Origin: Akkermansiaceae bacterium
GTDB taxonomy: Bacteria; Verrucomicrobiota; Verrucomicrobiia; Verrucomicrobiales; Akkermansiaceae
NCBI GenBank assembly: GCA_017798145.1
Contig: CP059069.1
Coordinates: forward strand, 667,226 to 731,225
Length of the DNA stretch: 64,000 nt
Direction of reading: 5' to 3'
Positions 26,931-35,659 of this stretch are shown here, in pieces. A program made the translations under genes and the position numbers. The number at the start of each line of letters is the position of its first letter. Position 1 is the stretch's first letter. The notes under the pieces were generated by a model. It did no database searches and was not told the origin of the DNA. It worked only from the letters and a program-made list of their open reading frames with translations.

Positions 26931-27059
26931 GCCAATACACATGCCCCCCTCCGCACCCGTCGTCAACCACCAAGCCGACGTTCCTCGGCGCACATTTTCC
27001 CACGGAGTTTTCTCGCAAAGAACCCGCACGGGACCTAGCCTTCTGCCAAACACAGAATC

Positions 27060-28007
27060 ATGCCCCAGAAAATCAGCATCAACTTCGCGGTCATCCGCAT
27101 CGCCTTCGTGGCGATCCTCCTCCTCATCGGCATCACCAGCAGCTTCTACACCGTTTCGGCGGACTCGCAGGCGGTCGTCCTCCGCTTCGGCAAGCCGCAG
27201 TTGCAAACGAAGGGCCCCGGCCTGCATTTCAAGCTGCCCTTCGGCATCGACCGCGCCCTCATCGTGGAGGTGGAGCGCCAGCTCAAACAGGAATTCGGAT
27301 ACGGCACAGACGGAGCAACCAACCAGTGGCAGTATTCCGATCCCGGCGAGCAGGAACTGGAGAAATCCATGGTCACCGGCGATCTCAACGCCGCCCTGGT
27401 CGAGTGGGTCGTCCAATACCGCATCGACGATCCCATCCAATACCTCTTCGCCGTCCGCGAGCCTGACGCCACCCTGCGCGACCTTTCCGAGAGCGTCATG
27501 CGTGAGATCGTCGGCGACCGCACCGTCGATGAGGTCATCACCGTCGGGCGCCAGGAAATCGAAGCCCTAGCCTCCGAGAAACTCCAGGAAGCCACAGTCG
27601 GCTACACCATGGGGCTGCGCATCGAGCAGGTGCAACTCAAGGATGTGAACCCACCCCGCGCCGTCCAGTCCTCCTTCAACGCGGTCAACCAGGCGCAGCA
27701 GGACAAGGAAACGGCGATCAACGTCGCCAACGGCGAATACAACAAGGAGATCCCCCGCGCGCGCGGTGAGGCCGACCGCATGATCTCCGCCGCAGAGGGA
27801 TACGCGAAAAAGCGCGTCAACGAGGCCGAGGGCGATGTCGCCTCCTTCGAGGCTCTTCTCGTCGAGTACACCGCCGCCCCGGAAATCACCCGCCGCCGCC
27901 TCTATCTCGAAACCATGTCCGAGATCCTTCCCAAGCTCGGCAAGACCATCATCCTCGACGAGGAAGCCAAAGGCATCCTTCCCCTCCTCAACCTCAGTGA
28001 AAAATGA
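27060..28007 (+). CDS. hflK: HflK-like SPFH/prohibitin membrane protein
   Basis: This is a 315-aa SPFH protein with one N-terminal membrane helix (about residues 10-30) and a large external SPFH domain (SADSQAVVLRFGKPQLQTKGPGLHF). A coiled coil follows (NAVNQAQQDKETAINVANGE, ARGEADRMISAAEGYAKKRVNEA). With HflC it forms a cage around the FtsH protease and modulates membrane-protein turnover. It lacks the Gly/Pro-rich N-terminal extension of E. coli HflK and is correspondingly shorter. HflC follows 35 bp downstream. Naming K versus C rests on gene order and on the segment DATLRDLSESVMREIVGDRTVDE, typical of HflK. Confidence 0.88.
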   Translation: MPQKISINFAVIRIAFVAILLLIGITSSFYTVSADSQAVVLRFGKPQLQTKGPGLHFKLPFGIDRALIVEVERQLKQEFGYGTDGATNQWQYSDPGEQELEKSMVTGDLNAALVEWVVQYRIDDPIQYLFAVREPDATLRDLSESVMREIVGDRTVDEVITVGRQEIEALASEKLQEATVGYTMGLRIEQVQLKDVNPPRAVQSSFNAVNQAQQDKETAINVANGEYNKEIPRARGEADRMISAAEGYAKKRVNEAEGDVASFEALLVEYTAAPEITRRRLYLETMSEILPKLGKTIILDEEAKGILPLLNLSEK

Positions 28008-28042
28008 GATTGCGAATTTGAAGAATTGAAAATCGAAAATCC

Positions 28043-29029
28043 ATGAAGAAGCCAATCATCACCCTAGTCGCCATGGCCATCGCCGCCATCGTCTTCGTCC
28101 TATACATATGCTCCTACACCATCTCGCCGACGGAGCAGGTCATCATCACCCAGTTCGGCGAGCCCCAGGGCGATCCGATCACCGAGCCGGGCATCCATTT
28201 CAAGACCCCCTTCATCCAGGTGGTGAACCGCATCCCAAAAAACATTCTCCCATGGGATGGCAACCGCACCGAGATGCCCACCAAGGACAAGCTCTACATC
28301 TCCATCGACTGCTTCGGGCGCTGGCGCATCACCGATCCGCTGGAATACTTCCGCCGCCTCCGCAACGAGCGCTCCGCTGAGTCCCGCATCGAGGACATCA
28401 TCGGTTCCGCCACCCGCAGCATCATCGGAAAGCACGACCTCATCGAGGTCGTCCGCACCGACAAGGAAAGAAAGCCAGCCAAGGACGAAACCCTTGAGGA
28501 AATGACCGAAGGCCAATCCGGCAGCATCGGCATCCTGCCCAGCATCCGCAAAGGCCGCAGCGTCCTTGAGGAGGAGATCATGGCGGACGCAAAGAGCAAG
28601 CTGGAGGAACTCGGCATCGAGTTGCTCGACGTACGCTTCAAGCGCATCAACTACGAGCCGGATGTCGTCGCGAAAATCTACGGACGCATGATTTCCGAGC
28701 GCCAGCAGATCGCCTCCAAGTTCCGCTCCGAAGGCGAGGGCGAGGCCGCCCGCATCTTCGGCGACAAGGAGCGCGACCTCAATGGCATCTCCTCCGAGGC
28801 CTACAAGCAGGTACAGACCATAAAGGGCCAGGCCGATGCGAAGGCCTCCCAGATCTACGCCCGCGCCTACGGTCAGAACCCCAAGGCCGCAGAGCTCTAC
28901 GAGTTCATCAAGACCATGGAGATGTATCGCAACACCATCGGCAAACAATCCACCCTCGTCCTCTCCACGGACTCGGACTTGTTCCGTTTCCTCAAATCCT
29001 CGGATGCCACGGCGGAGGGCGGGGAGTAG
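28043..29029 (+). CDS. hflC: HflC-like SPFH/prohibitin membrane protein
   Basis: This is a 328-aa partner of HflK. The N-terminal membrane helix (residues 5-24) is followed by an SPFH domain (SPTEQVIITQFGEPQGDPITEPGIHF) and the interface stretch LYISIDCFGRWRITDPLEYFRRL. Conserved HflC features include GRMISERQQIASKFRSEGEGEAARI and the C-terminal QIYARAYGQNPKAAELYEFIKTMEMY. An insertion (about residues 140-175, KERKPAKDETLEEMTEGQSG) is longer than in E. coli. The protein should assemble with HflK at the inner membrane facing the periplasm. It converges with the next gene, with a 6-bp gap and no clear terminator. Confidence 0.9.
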   Translation: MKKPIITLVAMAIAAIVFVLYICSYTISPTEQVIITQFGEPQGDPITEPGIHFKTPFIQVVNRIPKNILPWDGNRTEMPTKDKLYISIDCFGRWRITDPLEYFRRLRNERSAESRIEDIIGSATRSIIGKHDLIEVVRTDKERKPAKDETLEEMTEGQSGSIGILPSIRKGRSVLEEEIMADAKSKLEELGIELLDVRFKRINYEPDVVAKIYGRMISERQQIASKFRSEGEGEAARIFGDKERDLNGISSEAYKQVQTIKGQADAKASQIYARAYGQNPKAAELYEFIKTMEMYRNTIGKQSTLVLSTDSDLFRFLKSSDATAEGGE

Positions 29030-29035
29030 TTTCAG

Positions 29036-29785
29036 CTAACCGGCAGCGACCGCTGTGACCGCCAGCATCCGGTCTGAGCTGCCGGCTTGCTGCAATGAGG
29101 GCAGCGCACTGCGGACTACCACATCGGAAAAACCCGCCGCCGCCATCGCCCCCGCAATCTCCCATGGCATGAACAGCGTGATGGGATGACGGACGAGACG
29201 GGCCGGCTCCCCATCCACCGAAATGGAATAGCTGAGGGTGATGCTCTGGTTCATGAAGTCGCACTCCGGCGTGACCTCGCGGCGTATGAGACCTCCCTCA
29301 AAGCTGTATTCGCGGCAGACCACCGTGGGCGGCTCCGCGATCACGGCAACGGCATTCCATGCCTCCACCACAATGATCCCGCCATCCACCATCCGCTCCC
29401 TGGCCGCCCGCAGAAAGGCCAGCAGTTCATCATACGTTGGAAGGCAGTTGACCACATTGAAAAGGCTGGTCACGCACCGGAAATCCCCTTCTCCGAGATC
29501 CCTTGCATCCACGCAGTGGAACCGGACATCGGATTCCTTCGATTTCGCCACGGAAATCATATCCCCGGAGATATCGATCCCGGTGACATCGAAGCCTTCC
29601 CGGGAAAGCCGGATCGCGTGCGTCCCCGTGCCACATCCGAGATCGAGCAGGCGCACGGCACCTCCCCCGACGCGGCTCCGCAGGTAACCCGTCAGCGCGG
29701 CCACCTCGAGATCGTAGCACTTGTGGCCGGTGATGATGTCATAGATCTCTGCGAAAGATTTGCTGTAGGCGTCATCGGGATTCAT
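29036..29785 (-). CDS. Class I SAM-dependent methyltransferase
   Basis: This is a 249-aa soluble methyltransferase. Motif I is LLDLGCGTGTHAIRLSREG, the acidic loop is VTGIDISGDMISVAKSK, and motif post-I is VDARDLGEGDFRCVTSLFNVVNCL. The C-terminal half is a beta-rich cap (EYSFEGGLIRREVTPE, ITLSYSISVDGE) typical of sugar or small-molecule methyltransferases. It lies next to the DegT aminotransferase (36-bp gap, same strand) at the edge of the glycan region, so methylation of a nucleotide sugar such as an N- or O-methylated amino sugar is plausible (inference). The start ATG gives MNPDDAYSKSFAEIYD, a usual start for this family. Confidence 0.85.
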   Translation of the reverse strand: MNPDDAYSKSFAEIYDIITGHKCYDLEVAALTGYLRSRVGGGAVRLLDLGCGTGTHAIRLSREGFDVTGIDISGDMISVAKSKESDVRFHCVDARDLGEGDFRCVTSLFNVVNCLPTYDELLAFLRAARERMVDGGIIVVEAWNAVAVIAEPPTVVCREYSFEGGLIRREVTPECDFMNQSITLSYSISVDGEPARLVRHPITLFMPWEIAGAMAAAGFSDVVVRSALPSLQQAGSSDRMLAVTAVAAG

Positions 29786-29821
29786 CGGTGATCGGGCTTC
29801 GCGTTCAACAAGCTTCGGGGA

Positions 29822-30973
29822 TCACCGGTTTCCTGCGAAATATCCGCTGATCGAGGCGCAAACCCTTTCCACCACGCTGTCGGGCATCAGGGAGTGGAGC
29901 GGCAGCGAAAGGATCTCATGCCCGGCCTTGTCCGTCACGCCCAGGTCTCCCCGGCGTTCTTCCGCAAGCAGGCTGAACCAGTGGCCGGGCTGCCAGTGGA
30001 TGCCCGTATCGATGCCCTCCGCCTTGAGATGATCCCGGAGCGGCTGGCGGTGCTCCGCCGCAACTCGGATGTAGTAAAGGAACGGGGTGACTTCCGCAAA
30101 GTCGGATAGCGGCGTGCGGACTTGCTCCACGCCGGCCAGCAATTCGTTGTAAAGCTTGCAGGCGTCCTGCCTGGACCGGGATATCTCCGGCATCTTCTTG
30201 AGTTGCGAAAGGCCGATCGCGGCATGCAGGTTCGCCATGTGGTAGCGGTAACCGATCCTGCTGACATCATACGTCCATGCGCGCTGGTTGCCATACATGA
30301 CCTTCGCCGGCTGGGACATCCCGATCAGGCGCATCTCGTGCATTTTCGCAACCTCCTCCTCCGTCCTGACCACCAGGGCGCCACCGTCGATCGTGGTGAT
30401 GGTCTTGACCGGATCGAAGCTGAACATGCACAGGTCCGAGAACGAGCCGACTTTCTTGCCGTTGAGGTGCGAGCCGAAGGAATGAGCCGCGTCGTGAACA
30501 ACCCGTATGCCGTGTTTCGCTGCGAGAGCGGAAACCGCCCCATGATCCGCAAGGCAGCAATCGTAATCCATCGCCACGATCGCCTTGGTGCGGGGGGTGA
30601 CAAGCTCCGCCGCCTTCGCGACATCGATGCACAAGGTCTCGTCGAGGATATCGCAGAAAACCGGTTTCGCCCCGGTGGCGAGGATGGCCTGGAAATCCGC
30701 TATGTTATTGAACGACGGCGTGATGACCTCATCGCCCGGCCCCACATCGGCGAGAAGGAACGCGAGGTGCAATGCCGAGTAGCCGGTGTTCACGGCAACC
30801 ACGTGCCGGTCTCGCAGCTCAAGGAACTCCGCCAGCCCGTCCTCGAAGGCACCGACACTCGCACCCATCCCGAGCCAACCTTGCTCCAGGGATTCACGCG
30901 CCGCTCCCAGCTCCTCCGGGCCTATCAGGGGCTTGAAAACCGGTATCGTCTCGTTGTTTTTTCCTTCAGCCAT
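29822..30973 (-). CDS. DegT/DnrJ/EryC1/StrS-family sugar aminotransferase
   Basis: This is a 383-aa PLP enzyme that transfers an amino group onto a keto-sugar nucleotide. Conserved features are VNTGYSALHLAFLLADVGPGDEVITPSF at the N-terminal part of the fold, DAAHSFGSHLNGKKVG, and the Schiff-base Lys180 in FSFDPVKTITTIDGGAL. The lysine shows this is a true aminotransferase and not an RfbH-type 3-dehydrase, in which it is His. The frame extends ~190 bases further upstream, but ATG 30973 (MAEGKNNETIPVFKPL) gives the normal family length. It is divergent from the glycosyltransferase pair at 31.1 kb. The donor sugar may come from the CDP-hexose set to the right. Confidence 0.88.
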   Translation of the reverse strand: MAEGKNNETIPVFKPLIGPEELGAARESLEQGWLGMGASVGAFEDGLAEFLELRDRHVVAVNTGYSALHLAFLLADVGPGDEVITPSFNNIADFQAILATGAKPVFCDILDETLCIDVAKAAELVTPRTKAIVAMDYDCCLADHGAVSALAAKHGIRVVHDAAHSFGSHLNGKKVGSFSDLCMFSFDPVKTITTIDGGALVVRTEEEVAKMHEMRLIGMSQPAKVMYGNQRAWTYDVSRIGYRYHMANLHAAIGLSQLKKMPEISRSRQDACKLYNELLAGVEQVRTPLSDFAEVTPFLYYIRVAAEHRQPLRDHLKAEGIDTGIHWQPGHWFSLLAEERRGDLGVTDKAGHEILSLPLHSLMPDSVVERVCASISGYFAGNR

Positions 30974-31121
30974 CTCGGCGCCGAGATTGAACGGGGCACC
31001 ATGGCGTGGGAAGCCGAATTTTCCGATCGCGAATCCCGCCATCGCTTCCCGGATCCTGGCGGGCGCCCATTCGTACTTGAATTCATACCCGAACGGGGCG
31101 ATCAACGCAGCCCACCGAAAC

Positions 31122-31922
31122 ATGAGCCACCCCATGCCTGACACGACCCGAAACATCGTCACCTTGAAATGGGGCAGCCGCTACGGTGCGGAATACGTGA
31201 ACCGCCTCGCGGCTGCCGTCAGGAGGCACACGAAGTGCGAGACCAACATCGTCTGTTTCACCGACGACCCCGCCGGCATCGATGAATCCGTCAAAACATT
31301 CCCCATCCCGGAGATCGACCTTCCGCCGGAAAAGGCCGTGACCGGCTGGCGCAAGCTCTGCCTGTTCCGGACCGACCTGCCCATCGAAGGCCTTTGCCTG
31401 TTTCTGGATCTCGATATCGTCATCACCGGCCCGCTGGACGGTTTTTTCAGCTACGAGCCGGATCGCATCCCCATCATCCACAACTGGCTCGCCGCCCACA
31501 AGACATGGTTCCGCAAGCGCCCGGAAACCGGGAATTCCTCGGTCTTCCGATTTACCGCAAACGAATGCGGATTCGTATGGGATCAGTTCCAGGGCGAGAA
31601 GGAGTGGGCTTTGGAAAATTTCCAACCGCCGCAAACCTACCTCACCCACTGCATACGCCCGAAAATGTGCTACTGGCCCGAAAGCTGGGCGCGCTCCTTC
31701 AAGCGGCACTGCCAGCCGGTTTTCCCGCTCAACCTCATCGTCTCCCCGAAGCTTCCGGCGGACGCCAGCATCATCGTATTCCATGGCAAGCCGGATCCGG
31801 AAGATGTCATCGACGGATACCGTGGGAAAAAAATCCACCACCACACGAGGCCGACCCCATGGGTGGCGCGACATTGGCTCCTGCCGGATGACAGTCCGCA
31901 GGGGAAAAACACCGGGCGGTGA
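31122..31922 (+). CDS. Glycosyltransferase of the DxD nucleotide-sugar type
   Basis: This is a 266-aa protein. It begins with a short strand (NIVTLKWGSRYGAEYVNRLAAAV) and has a conserved FTDDPAGIDESV loop. The metal/nucleotide-binding LFLDLDIVITGPLDGFF supplies the DxD. TGNSSVFRF and the late PEDVIDGYR / IIVFHGKP segments resemble glycosyltransferases of the GT8-like fold found in LPS/capsule clusters. The sugar and acceptor are unknown. I start at ATG 31122 (MSHPMPDTTRN); ATG 31134 is nearly as good. The frame is open far to the left, but that part is antisense to the aminotransferase. The stop overlaps the next gene as TGATG, showing coupling. Confidence 0.8.
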   Translation: MSHPMPDTTRNIVTLKWGSRYGAEYVNRLAAAVRRHTKCETNIVCFTDDPAGIDESVKTFPIPEIDLPPEKAVTGWRKLCLFRTDLPIEGLCLFLDLDIVITGPLDGFFSYEPDRIPIIHNWLAAHKTWFRKRPETGNSSVFRFTANECGFVWDQFQGEKEWALENFQPPQTYLTHCIRPKMCYWPESWARSFKRHCQPVFPLNLIVSPKLPADASIIVFHGKPDPEDVIDGYRGKKIHHHTRPTPWVARHWLLPDDSPQGKNTGR

Positions 31923-33007
31923 TGCGTTCGGTGAAAGCCGCCCAAATGCCTGCCGAACATCCAGACAACAGCCCCGCCCAGGCTCCGCGCATCCGTGTGA
32001 AGCTCATGATGAAATGCGCGGATGGCGTTGAGACTGAAAACCTGCTGCGGCGTTTCCCCGGCGGGAAACCGAGCTGGGGACGCTGCGACTTCGTCCTAGA
32101 TTACTCCTCCACGGACTACGACTGGCTGGTTGTCTACGACGACCTGCCATCCTCCCACCGGGAAAAACTCGCCTGCCCGAGGAACCATACGCTGCTGGTG
32201 ACGGCGGAGCCTTCCAGCATCAAGACCTACGGCAGCGCTTTCCTCGGCCAGTTCGGCCACGTGCTGACAAGCCAGGAGCCATGGGCGATACGCCATCCCA
32301 ACGCGGTTTTCTCGCAGCCCGCCCTGCTCTGGTTCTACGGGCGCAACGACAGGCGTGGAGCCTATGATACCATGGCCTCGCTGCCCATGATCCCGAAGAC
32401 GAAGGATCTCTCGACGGTCTGCTCGGCGAAGCGCCAGACACACACGCTGCACCGCACACGCTATGATTTCATCCAGGCGCTGCGGACGCACCTGCCGGAT
32501 CTCGATGTCTTCGGCCATGGCGTGCGACCCATCGTGGACAAAGCGGATGCGGTGGACGGCTACCGCTATCACATCGCCATCGAGAACCACATCGCGGAGC
32601 ACCACTGGACGGAGAAACTCGCTGATCCGCTGCTAGGTTACTCGCTGCCGTTCTACTGCGGGTGCCCCAATGCGGCGGACTACCTGCCCGCTGACTCGTT
32701 CATCCCTATCAACATGGAAGATGCGGCGGGCACTGCAGAAACCATACGCCTGGCGATCAGGGATGACGAGTGGGCGCGGCGGCTTCCGGCGATTCGCGAG
32801 GCGCGGCGTCGCCTGCTGGATGAACTGGGGATGTTCCCCACGCTGGCTCGCCTGGTCGAATCGCGTCATGGCGGATCCGGCGTTGCCGGCGGCGTGATTT
32901 CCAGCAGGCGTGCATTGCGCAAATCAAACCCCACGGCGTTTTTCACGGAGATGTATGAGCGCATCCGCAACCGGTCCCACAACCGGCTTTCTTCCCTCCG
33001 GGCTTGA
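31922..33007 (+). CDS. Glycosyltransferase family 10 (fucosyltransferase-like) protein
   Basis: This is a 361-aa protein. The C-terminal half has the GT10 donor-binding signature: YRYHIAIENHIAEHHWTEKLADPLLGYSLPFYCG, given here in pieces (HIAIENHIAEHHWTEKL; ADPLLGYSLPFYCG), followed by FIPINMEDAAG. Bacterial GT10 enzymes transfer L-fucose (alpha-1,3) onto LPS or capsule, and the true donor here is unknown. The N-terminal half contains DYDWLVVYDDLPSS and LLVTAEPSSIK, usual for the acceptor-side Rossmann domain. It is coupled to the upstream glycosyltransferase (ATG 31922 overlaps its stop; a GTG at 31919 is also in frame). The 3' end overlaps the convergent methyltransferase by 65 bp. Confidence 0.85.
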   Translation: MRSVKAAQMPAEHPDNSPAQAPRIRVKLMMKCADGVETENLLRRFPGGKPSWGRCDFVLDYSSTDYDWLVVYDDLPSSHREKLACPRNHTLLVTAEPSSIKTYGSAFLGQFGHVLTSQEPWAIRHPNAVFSQPALLWFYGRNDRRGAYDTMASLPMIPKTKDLSTVCSAKRQTHTLHRTRYDFIQALRTHLPDLDVFGHGVRPIVDKADAVDGYRYHIAIENHIAEHHWTEKLADPLLGYSLPFYCGCPNAADYLPADSFIPINMEDAAGTAETIRLAIRDDEWARRLPAIREARRRLLDELGMFPTLARLVESRHGGSGVAGGVISSRRALRKSNPTAFFTEMYERIRNRSHNRLSSLRA

Positions 33008-33725
33008 TGGCGGTGGCCACCAGCTTCTTGCCCTTGGGGCTGCCGTTGAAAAGGCCCAGCAATTGGAAGGCCGCACCGAAAATCCCCTTCAGGGAAAAGG
33101 CCGCGCTCTTGTGGCTGCCGACAGAGATCTCCTCGAATCCGGCCTCTTCCAGCGCATCCCTCATCACAAACCATGGCACCGGGTTGATGTGTCCGTCCTT
33201 CACATAGTGCCGTGGCAAAAACAGGTCGAACCTCCCCGTAAGGAGGAACGTCATGGCAGACTTGGGGCTGTTGATGTTCGGCGTGGTGATCATCAGGAAT
33301 CCGCCCGGCTTGAGCGCCGATTTCAGCAATCTCGTGAAATGCCTGGTGTTCTCAAGGTGCTCGATGATCTCGACGGCGACGACCGCGTCATAGGCTTCGC
33401 GTTCCGACTCCGGCAGGTCGGCGTTCAGGTCCGCCTGTTTGAAATCGATGTTATCGTGGGAGGCACGGAAATTTTCCGCGACGTAATCCACGGCGGTGAC
33501 CCGGAAGCCGAGTTCCGCGAGGCGCAGTGAGAGCGCGCCGCTGCCACTGCCGAGTTCCAGAAGGTGGGAGCCCGGCTTGAGGCATTTCGAAAGGTGTGCG
33601 GCCACAAACTCGTGGATGCCCCGGTTCGCCAGGATGGGCAGTCCCTTGTAGTCCCGCCCCTTGCGCCCGCCGGTTCCGGAGGCCATTTCCTGATAGTGGG
33701 ATACCTTGATCGTGGATTTGCTCAT
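32943..33725 (-). CDS. UbiG-like SAM-dependent methyltransferase
   Basis: This is a 260-aa protein. The SAM motifs are LLELGSGSGALSLRLAELG and VTAVDYVAENF, followed by VVAVEIIEHLENTRHF and the LKPGGFLMITTPNINSPKS loop. The last is the hallmark of UbiG/methyltransferase-11-type enzymes in polysaccharide clusters. The C-terminal tail is Gly/Cys-rich (CGTGCGCAHTSP), which is unusual and may bind metal. It could O-methylate a sugar or a glycan end (inference). I start at ATG 33725 (MSKSTIKVSHYQEM); an ATG at 33785 would add twenty residues. The 3' end overlaps the GT10 gene by 65 bp on the other strand. It is the last gene of the leftward glycan run. Confidence 0.83.
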   Translation of the reverse strand: MSKSTIKVSHYQEMASGTGGRKGRDYKGLPILANRGIHEFVAAHLSKCLKPGSHLLELGSGSGALSLRLAELGFRVTAVDYVAENFRASHDNIDFKQADLNADLPESEREAYDAVVAVEIIEHLENTRHFTRLLKSALKPGGFLMITTPNINSPKSAMTFLLTGRFDLFLPRHYVKDGHINPVPWFVMRDALEEAGFEEISVGSHKSAAFSLKGIFGAAFQLLGLFNGSPKGKKLVATAIKPGGKKAGCGTGCGCAHTSP

Positions 33726-33768
33726 CACTGTTTTTTTCAGACATTCCCCCGCCGGACAACCGAAACTT

Positions 33769-34779
33769 TCACGGATCCATCCCATCCGGGTGCTTATCGA
33801 TCAGCATCCGAGCGGCGATCCACGAGCGCTGGCTGCGGAAAGGGTGATCCGCACCGAGGCTGCGGCGCTCCAGGAAATCATCGGACTGGAAGCGGTCAGC
33901 GATCCTGCGCCAAGCGCGGGAAAGCTCCCTTGCCACCCGCTCGCCAATGCCCCGCTGCGGCTTGCCGGCGGCAAGGTGATGGTAATGCCTGGCGACGAGG
34001 GCTTCCGCATCTCCGATTCCCATGCCGGACGTTTCGACCAGGCGTTTCGCAAGCCCCTGAACGAACATGCAATGCTGCTGCCCGCGCGCACCGGCATCCT
34101 CGAAATTAGGCCGGTTCCCATAGTTCCCCCCGTGCATCTGGCGGATGCCGTAAAGTGTTGGAGAGAAATGCACCTTGCCGCCGAGGACGTTGAGCTGCGC
34201 CAGGAAATGCTCGGGATACACCCGCGCTTTTGCGAAATCCAGGCTATCGACCGTGAGCCGCAGGCTCTCGCGGATCTCATCCGTCCTCTGGACGAAGTAG
34301 AAGGTCGAGAACCAGTGCTTCGCGAAATCGCCGAACCTTGCCGCCGCATCATCCTTGGAGACGCTGTAACCGCGGCACAGCACCTCCTTGCTCCCACCCT
34401 CCCGCAGCCTGACCTTGGCCGTGGCACCACCGGAGCAAGAATAATCGGGATGGCCGTCCAGGAAAACGGCGCAAGCGGAGACCCCTTCGAAATCCAAAAA
34501 ATCATCATCCGCACAGAAGACAAGGTAGGGTGTCTTCACCTGCTCGACCGCCCACAGGAACTTTTCAAGGATGGGGATTTCCTTCCTCATGTATTGGAGT
34601 TTCAGCGCCTCCCCGGCGGCCTTAACGGTGCTTTCGTTCTCCTTCCATCCGTCCCCGCCCGTCGAGTCCACGACGATGCTTTCAAAACCGCACTCCATCA
34701 TGCCAAGGTAAGCGACCAGGCGCCTCAGATACCTCTGCCTCTCATGGGTGGGGACCACCACTGTGATGTCCGGATTCAT
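33769..34779 (-). CDS. Glycosyltransferase family 2 protein
   Basis: This is a 336-aa GT-A-fold enzyme. It opens with DITVVVPTHERQRYLRRLVAYL. ESIVVDSTGGDGW follows, then the metal-binding PYLVFCADDDFLDFEG with the acidic triad. The central part (KHWFSTFYFVQRTDEI, PEHFLAQLNVLGGKVHF) fits the TIGR00180-type family of capsule glycosyltransferases. The last ~60 residues are helical and basic (GERVARELSRAWRRIADRF). ATG 34779 is chosen because AAGGA lies 6 bases upstream (34786-34790); upstream ATGs at 34785 and 34809 lack this. It lies 30 bp after the CmcI-like gene. Donor and acceptor are not known. Confidence 0.85.
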   Translation of the reverse strand: MNPDITVVVPTHERQRYLRRLVAYLGMMECGFESIVVDSTGGDGWKENESTVKAAGEALKLQYMRKEIPILEKFLWAVEQVKTPYLVFCADDDFLDFEGVSACAVFLDGHPDYSCSGGATAKVRLREGGSKEVLCRGYSVSKDDAAARFGDFAKHWFSTFYFVQRTDEIRESLRLTVDSLDFAKARVYPEHFLAQLNVLGGKVHFSPTLYGIRQMHGGNYGNRPNFEDAGARGQQHCMFVQGLAKRLVETSGMGIGDAEALVARHYHHLAAGKPQRGIGERVARELSRAWRRIADRFQSDDFLERRSLGADHPFRSQRSWIAARMLIDKHPDGMDP

Positions 34780-34785
34780 GGTCAT

Positions 34786-34790
34786 TCCTT
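34786..34790 (-). promoter_or_regulatory. Ribosome-binding site fixing the GT2 start
   Basis: AAGGA on the minus strand is spaced 6 bases from ATG 34779, supporting this start over the two upstream in-frame ATGs. Confidence 0.55.
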
Positions 34791-34809
34791 GGAGCTTGCC
34801 CCCCATCAT

Positions 34810-35589
34810 TCATCGGACGCGCTTCAGGAAACCGTGGGGAGCCACGGTGACCGCCAGCTTGTCCTGGATGGGCGTGTCGATCACGAACTCGGGGTATTTG
34901 GCGACGAACTCCATGACCGCGGTCTTGGGATTGTTGCCAGGATCCCATGGCCGGTCGCTGAAAAATCCGGCGGGCATGTCCTCGACGAAGGTATCGAACA
35001 CCACGCAGTAGCTGCCCACGGACACCAGAGGAGCATACGCCTCAAGCTCCGCAAGAACGTGGTCATGGGTGTGCATGGAATCTAGGCAGACCATGATGTT
35101 GCCCGCACCGGATGCCATGCCCTTCACCTGCGCGACCGTTTCCGGGGCGACGGAGGAACCCTGCACCATGGCGATGCGGTTTGCGAAGGGATGCGCCTCG
35201 ATCTCGGCGCGGTTGTGGTCGCGGATGTCTATGTCCACGCCGATGACCTTGCGGGCGGGCTTCGCGGTGTCCAGCGGCACACCGGCCTTGGTCGCCTCCG
35301 CAAGATCGAGCAGCGCCAGGAGTGACGCGCTCAGTATCAGCGAGCCGCCGTGCGCGATGCCCGTCTCGATGATCAGATCCGGCTTCACCTCCCAGACGAG
35401 TTCCTGCATCGCGACGATGTCCTGCGGATACTGGATGATGGGACGTCCCAGCCACTCGAAGTTGTACACATACTGACGGCTCATCGATTCCTTCAGCCAT
35501 TGCTGGGAAAGCCGGAAGAAGTCCTGGTCTTCGCCCAGCCGGGCTATCCTTGCTTCTCTTTCTGTCTGGAAATCTTTGATCGGGTTCAT
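34810..35589 (-). CDS. CmcI-like (cephalosporin hydroxylase family) methyltransferase
   Basis: This is a 259-aa protein of the CmcI/rhamnosyl O-methyltransferase family: LGRPIIQYPQDIVAMQELVWEV, then the SAM-site IIETGIAHGGSLILSAS, the VIGVDIDIRDHN strand, and MVCLDSMHTHDHVLAELEAY with metal-type Asp/His. Despite the family name (cephalosporin hydroxylase), many members sit in LPS or glycopeptidolipid clusters and act as sugar O-methyltransferases, the likeliest role here (inference). DKLAVTVAPHGFLKRV is the typical C-terminus. It lies 70 bp downstream of the C-methyltransferase gene and 30 bp upstream of GT2. Confidence 0.85.
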   Translation of the reverse strand: MNPIKDFQTEREARIARLGEDQDFFRLSQQWLKESMSRQYVYNFEWLGRPIIQYPQDIVAMQELVWEVKPDLIIETGIAHGGSLILSASLLALLDLAEATKAGVPLDTAKPARKVIGVDIDIRDHNRAEIEAHPFANRIAMVQGSSVAPETVAQVKGMASGAGNIMVCLDSMHTHDHVLAELEAYAPLVSVGSYCVVFDTFVEDMPAGFFSDRPWDPGNNPKTAVMEFVAKYPEFVIDTPIQDKLAVTVAPHGFLKRVR

Positions 35590-35659
35590 GTCGTCTTGGG
35601 AAATTAGGGATGGGGCTTGCGGATGGCGAGCGCGATGTTGGTCCGGCGATCCAGAAGGC

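Noticed and set aside
26931-27440. N-terminal extension of the secreted protein at 26.3-26.9 kb
   Set aside because: It is antisense to hflK and lies before an obvious signal peptide at 26930.
29822-30973. RfbH (CDP-4-keto-6-deoxyglucose 3-dehydrase) for the DegT-family protein
   Set aside because: RfbH-type enzymes have His in place of the PLP lysine and an extra iron-sulfur cysteine set. Here Lys180 is present and no such cysteine cluster is visible.
30786-31121. Long N-terminal extension of the glycosyltransferase at 31.1 kb
   Set aside because: The extension is antisense to the aminotransferase gene and reads as low-complexity Ser/Pro/Arg, typical of a shadow frame.
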